Source: Episyrphus balteatus
Taxonomy: Eukaryota; Arthropoda; Insecta; Diptera; Syrphidae
Direction of reading: 5' to 3'
DNA: 64,000 nt
Assembly: GCF_945859705.1 (NCBI RefSeq)
Contig: NC_079137.1
Coordinates: 62,714,552-62,778,551 of the forward strand
The notes under the pieces are model-generated. The model saw only the letters and a program-made list of their open reading frames with translations. It ran no database searches and was not told the DNA's origin. Numbering within the stretch: position 1 is the stretch's first letter; every line of letters begins with the position of its first letter. Both the position numbers and the translations under genes were made by a program. This document shows positions 58,561 to 64,000 of the stretch, in pieces.

Positions 58561-61282
58561 TTTTAAAGGTTTCACTTCAACCACGTGTGAATTGCACACA
58601 TGATTTTTTTTTCCATCACGTCTGGTTTTTGAGCTCTGCTCATCACAATTTTAACTATAAAGTCCCAAAAACTAATTTTAAATGAAATGTTTTTTATTTT
58701 TCCGTAATATTTTGCTATTTTTATAACCGAATCAGGAGTCGAAAACTGAAATTTACTTCAAATCTGCTTCAAAAACCATAAGTTACCTTAAGAACCAAGA
58801 TTTTAAGATACCATACCTTTCTATACCAAATATCTTTTAGAAAAGAAAAATTTTGAAAATAAAAATAAATATGGCTTTTGAATATTGCATATGTAGTTTT
58901 GCGAAGAAAAATTTAGCGGTGATGAAATTCAACTCCAAAAGTACCACAAAAACGCGTTTTTGACCTGTTAATATTTAAATATTTCGAAAACTTGATGTGC
59001 CAGTGAAATTTTGTTTTCAGATTCGGAATCAGCACACAAAAGTCCTTTAGAAAATTATGGTTTGGTTCAAGCTCCATTTTCGTTGCCGACCAGTGTTATT
59101 GGTATAATTTTAAAATTGAAACTGCTTCGCAGTCTTTTATCTACAGTTGTTCAATTTTTGTCAAGAAGTTTTTATTTCAATTATTTCTTAATTTGAAATT
59201 TAATTTTTTTTAATGTATTTCTAATTTAATTTTTTTTTTTTTTTTCAAAAACAATTTATGCTCCTTACAAAAATTAAAACCAACTACGAAAAAAGTTTTT
59301 CCTGTAAAAATGATGAAAGGAAGTCAAATATCACCATTATCAACATTGCACTGAAATTGAGATTCTTATCTTCGTTTCAAGAAGTGAAGTAATTAAGTGT
59401 AAGAGTTGTTTAAAGAGCAATGAAAAAATTGTTGAAAATGGCATATATTTTTTAAGATTTTGTGTCTTACTTTTTTGAGTTCCCAATTACATGTTTTTTC
59501 AATTTTTTCCAAAAAAAAAAATTGGAAGAGTTCTTTATTTTAAAAACTGAAATTTTTCCAATTTTTTTTTTTTTTCAAAAACCTTTTTCTTCGAAATTGA
59601 TTTTTTTCTACAAAATTGTATTTAAAATTGTAAAAACATTACAGAAAATAATATTTTTCCCAAATTTCAATATTTTTTCATATATAGTATTTTTTCCCAA
59701 AAAGTGATATTCTTAAAAAAAATTGTAACACCCTTTTTTTATTCTTTTCTCCGAAATTTTAGTTTTTTCCAAAAAAAAAACGTATTTTTCCCTAAAGTTA
59801 TATTTTATCCGTGTTTTTTTTTTTGTTTTAATGTTACTTTTTTTCAAAAGTTTTATGTTTTTTTTTCATAAATTTGTATTTTATTTCCAAAAAAATGTTT
59901 ATTTTCCAGAAAATTATATTTTTTTCTCCAGTTATTATTTTTTTTTTTTAAATTATCTACAAACTTATATTTTTGTTATATTTTGAAATTAACAATTAAC
60001 AAATTATAAAATTTGTTTATTTTTCATTCGCCGCACAGTGGTAAATTTGATGCTTTATGGACTTAAAAATCTTTTCTTGACGAAAGTTCAAGTGACAATT
60101 TAGACCAATAAACTGGAAAAGTTTTTTGTGATTTGCAAAAAGAGAAGTTAAAATTTGTTAGATGTAATAATTAAAGTTCCCCAATAGACTCAAAATCTTA
60201 TATGTTGATATATCTGGTCATATATCTTGTTTGTATTTCGAGCTATAACGACGCCTTCTTCGTAGAATTATAAGATTTTGTGTGATTTTGTGTGATTTCC
60301 TTACAAATTGCATTTGGAATGAGAGCTCTGTATAACATCTAAAACTTTAAGATACAATTGCAGTCTAACAAGTCAAGTTAAATAATTCCTTATATTTACA
60401 CTTCCAATCTGTTTGAATTTCATAAAACTTTTCAATCATATTTAAATGTTAAATCGAAAAAAAATTGTTTTCTGTTTCATTTACATTTATTTTAGCCAAA
60501 AGCTATAATAATTTTTCTGTGTCACTTCTACAAAAATAAAAACATTTAAATGACATAAATTGCTTCCTTAAATATTCTTTCTTATAAACTTAAAACTATA
60601 TAAAATACATAGTAGTTATTTAGAAGCACTTTATTTTAATCAAAGCACAAAATTGTCTTCCTTTACACAAAATTAGAGCAAGAAGAAGAAAATTGCAAAG
60701 TTTCATTTTAATTATTTATAAGTTGCCTTAAAAATTTTCGAATTTATTAACACATTCTCTTTGTCTCGTCTCCAATTCGGACAAACTTCCTTTTCCACCT
60801 GAGGAACTTTCTACCACTTCCTTTAAAATTAAAAAAAAAGAAGAAAAACTGGAAGAATAATCATCCACCTACACTTCCTATAAAACTTCCTTTGGGGGGG
60901 TCTAAAGCTTGTTTGCCAATTAACAAAACGAGTTGCAATGAAATGAAATGAAAATAATGAAAAGGAGCGGATAAGGCAAGTCAAAAAAAAAAGTAGAAAA
61001 AAATATTAAAATAGAACGAAAAGCACAAAAGTACTTTAGTACTTTAGTAAATAAAATTTATTGAACAGTATTGTGCAAAAAATTCGTAAAATTTTGTTTT
61101 TAATTTCGGCAAGAAAAAACACATGTTTCGAAAGGAGAAAAAAAGCTTTACATTAAGAATCAAAATCTAGCTTGTACCAAATAACGTAAACTAATGTTTT
61201 TTTTTTTCAAACACTTTTTTTTCATAAATCATTTTTTTTCCAAAAATATAAAATTTTCAATCAGTTATATAGAAAATTAAAA
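58561..61282. other. AT-rich noncoding DNA
   Basis: No gene is recognised. 58975-59055 is a diverged piece of the dispersed repeat at 2480-2645. 59440-60000 is a chain of TTTTTTCC/CAAAAA runs. CACAGTGG at 60036 resembles the foldback end at 38299. Confidence 0.55.
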
Positions 61283-61447
61283 CGAAGATTACGTTACGTG
61301 AAGATAATGTAACGTAAAGAAAACGTAACGTAAAGATAGCGTAACGTAGATATAACGTAACGTAAATATAACGTAACGTAAATATAACGTAACGTAAACA
61401 TAACGTAAAAGATAACGCAACGTAAAGATAACGTAACGATAAAATAA
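61283..61447. repeat. 16-bp minisatellite TATAACGTAACGTAAA
   Basis: About ten copies of a 16-bp unit with AACGTAACGTAA core. The central three are perfect and the outer ones have substitutions and indels. A reverse copy, TAACGTTACGTTATCTA, follows at about 61483-61499, so the end can fold back on the array. Confidence 0.85.
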
Positions 61448-63190
61448 CATACTGTAACTATATAATTACAATACTTTATTTTAACGTTACGTTATCTACA
61501 CGTACATTTTTGTCTATATTTTTTAGCACACCACTGTACATTCTAGCAAAAGTAGTATCTGATGGATATACTGCTGCGTTCTAGCAAAGATGCAGTATAT
61601 TGCATCGCAGGATGACAGGGCATATTTCTATCCAATTCCAATAGTGAACCTCTTTTGTAGAGAGACAGACAGATGAGATTGACTTGACTTGAGACTTATA
61701 AACCTACTATATGTTCCTCTATACTATTTGTGCAGTCTGCCCCCAGAGTTCTTCTCTCTGTTGTCGTTTCTTCTTGTCGGGTCTTGTCGTTATCGTTGTT
61801 GTTATTGTTGTTGCTGAATGCAGCAGTACAATTTTTTTTTTTTTTGTGCTCCTTATTTTTATTTCGAGGTGCAATGAACGCATAAGTTTTTTTCTTCTTT
61901 CTACAATAAGAAGTGCATTCTCCATTGTGTTTAGCACGTTTATACATATATTTAATATAACAGGGATAGATATTATACAGTTCAACCTTTTTTTCATTCT
62001 CGAGAAATGGATTGAATTGAAAAATAAAGATATAAAAATTGAAAATTTTATTACATTCGGTGCCAGTAGGGTGATTTTTTTTTTTGTATTTTTGTATTTT
62101 TATTTTCTTGTTTGGTTTGTGGCTGGCGGCTAAAGTACAGGTCGGTGGTTAAGTCATCGTGATATTTAATATCTTTAACCGACTTAAATGGATATTTCTT
62201 CTTTTTTTATTATTATTTTTTTCTTATCACCCAATCATCCAAATGGGAAATGGGAAAGTGCTTTTTATCTAGATCGAACTTATACCTATGTATAATAGTG
62301 TTGGGGAGCTATATTAAGTTTTTGTTTACTTTCGCTTTGGTGGTTTTTTTTTTAAAGTAAGTTTACCTTTTATGATTGTAAATTGATAGGTTTTATAATG
62401 TCGGTTTTTTGTTTTTTTTTTTTTGTTTTTTTCTTAGCTCGATTTGAACTTGCCCTTAAGGCAATTTATCTGATGCCTATATTTGGAAGATGAGTGCGCT
62501 TTGTTACTATCTTGGGAGAGAGAGATAGTATTTTATGTGCATTTGAAAATTTTGTGCAAGCGAAAGTATTTTTGCATTAAAATGAAAAAAGATAGTGAAA
62601 TCAATTCGAAGTAAGGTATGTTCGGGTAAAAAAGCTTGTTAGTAACAGGCGTACAGACAAACATACAGATAGACATGCGTATGTGCATACCAAATATTGG
62701 TCATATATTGAAATTCGAATTTTTGTTCCTTCCTTGATGTTGATGTGATGTCTCTCCTTATATTTCAGCTTCAAGTACAGACAACCATACGTCAAGGCAT
62801 GTGAACATACAAAAAATATGTCTTATTTGTGTTCATAAAGAGCATTTACTGGGGCTTTAGTAAATCACGCAATATATTTTAGGGTCCAGTGGAGTGTTGT
62901 TGTATCTTCATATAAAAACGTATATACGGGCAGACATATGAACATATACAACTTCAGGTTCTAAAAAACAACCAAAGCTCTTGAGGTCCCCAGCGATCTC
63001 AACTTTTTCTATGACATATGACTACATGTCTATATTTCTACATGCATATAAAGAAACATAAGGACATACAAAATTCTGGCTCTATGGAAGATTTTTTTAG
63101 CTTTGTTAGTTACTTAATTTTTCCACTTCAGTATGATATGCATATATGTGGTTCCAGAATAAACTACAAGCGGACATGCGGGTAGACATA
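61448..63190. other. Noncoding DNA, partly GC-richer
   Basis: A 140-codon frame at 61711-62133 is hydrophobic only because the strand is T-rich. The opposite strand is also open, and no domain is seen. 62640-63190 has many ACATAYG and GACATAT phrases that look like an old degenerate repeat. Confidence 0.5.
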
Positions 63191-64000
63191 TACATTAGGG
63201 TGGGTCAAAAAAATTGAAATTCTTTTTTTTTGATTTGGTACTCCGAAAAATCGATTGCTAGACACCTCTAGAATATACACACCAAATATGAGCTCTTAAT
63301 ATTAATGGGAAGGTCCTCCGCTTCGCAATTTTCCATTTTTACATCAAGCTTCTACTAAAAAAAAATTATTTTTTTTTTTTTTAAATCGACTTTTTAGTCG
63401 ATTTCTTTACATATTCTTGTAGGATATTGAACGCTCTACAAAAAAGGTCTTAAACACATTTTTTGTTTATCTAATTTATAAGATTTTGTATCTTACTGAG
63501 TATAATTATACAATAAAAGAACTATGAACCGTTGCATAGATATTTGAGGTCCAAAAATCGAGAAAATCTGTAAAAATTCGTTTTTTGTTCTTAATTTTGT
63601 AACAAATTGAAAAATTATAATAATCAAACGCGCCGGACATATTCTTGTTGGAAATTGACTGCTCCACAAAAATGATCTTATTAACTTTTTTCATTAACCT
63701 AACCATTCTAAAGATATTCGAGGTCAAAGTTAAAAAAAATTATAAAAACATTTTATATTTTTTAAAATTTTCCAGTTCACTGAAAATTCATTATTTTCAA
63801 ATTAGCAAGATATATTCTTGTAGGTAAACGTTCTACAAAAAATTCCTTCGAATCAAATTGATTGCTTTAACCGTTTAGAAGATATTCGTATCCAAACCAA
63901 TGCTCACTGATTTCAATAGTTTTCTTATGACCCGTATGCATTGCGATTTGGATACGAATATCTTCTAAACGGTTAAAGCAATCAATTTGATGCCAAGGAA
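63191..64000 (-). mobile_element. R4 element with long inverted arms, cut by the window edge
   Basis: Starts TACATTAGGGTGG at 63191. The first 650 bp match 27960-28562 in reverse complement. At 63843-63896 and 63947-64000, 54-nt arms around CTTCTAAACGGTTAAAGCAA are inverted complements with few mismatches. The sequence is thus turning back on itself as the window ends, and the second arm should continue to the right. Confidence 0.7.

Noticed and set aside
61711..62133. 140-codon hydrophobic frame resembling a membrane protein
   Set aside because: Hydrophobicity follows from the T-rich strand. The complementary strand is also open, and no helix or loop pattern or family motif is seen.

Overview
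The window is a strongly AT-rich stretch of eukaryotic nuclear DNA, gene-poor and rich in transposon remains. An insect is likely, most probably a fly. The reasons are a jockey-like non-LTR retrotransposon relic, many miniature DNA transposons of piggyBac-like (TTAA), hAT-like (8-bp duplication) and TA-target type, the insect-type repeat head CTAGCTGACCCGGC, and long noncoding tracts of A/T homopolymers and short GC-richer islands such as those in dipteran introns and intergenic DNA. I found no long conserved protein gene, rRNA, tRNA or CRISPR. The species cannot be named from this sequence.

Layout. 1-5.2 kb holds noncoding DNA, one piggyBac-like miniature element and a 1.68-kb hAT-like non-autonomous element with a clean 8-bp duplication. 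5.2-9.3 kb is mostly single-copy noncoding DNA with one degenerate tandem repeat. 9.3-10.6 kb is a 5'-truncated, frameshifted jockey-like LINE on the minus strand, split by a 222-bp palindromic element. 15.0-31 kb carries copies of three dispersed repeats (called R1, R2, R3 here), a GC-richer island with a TATA motif near 20.5-21.1 kb, a half-kilobase TTTTA microsatellite, and a tandem array that grades from TIR-bounded units into a 325-bp satellite (29.0-30.35 kb). 31-38 kb is largely single-copy noncoding DNA with a degenerate purine-rich repeat. 38.3 kb has a near-perfect 278-bp foldback. 40.3-41.3 kb and 45.5-47.2 kb hold the inverted partners of R2 and R1. 50.5-54.6 kb is a composite of nested elements. 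56.06-56.37 kb has the only plausible host gene, a small secreted peptide. The right edge (63.19 kb on) is one long arm of a foldback element that runs out of the window.

How the parts relate. Several repeat pairs differ by one clean insertion, so the window contains its own filled and empty sites: a 251-bp TA-target element in R1 copy A but not B or C, a 159-bp TTAA element in R2 copy B but not A, and a 536-bp TTAA element in one of two flanking direct repeats at 50.5-54.6 kb but not the other. These give target duplications and relative ages without outside data. The most useful leads are the small-peptide candidate, the TIR-unit-to-satellite array, and the nested insertions. I saw no convincing new multi-gene system.
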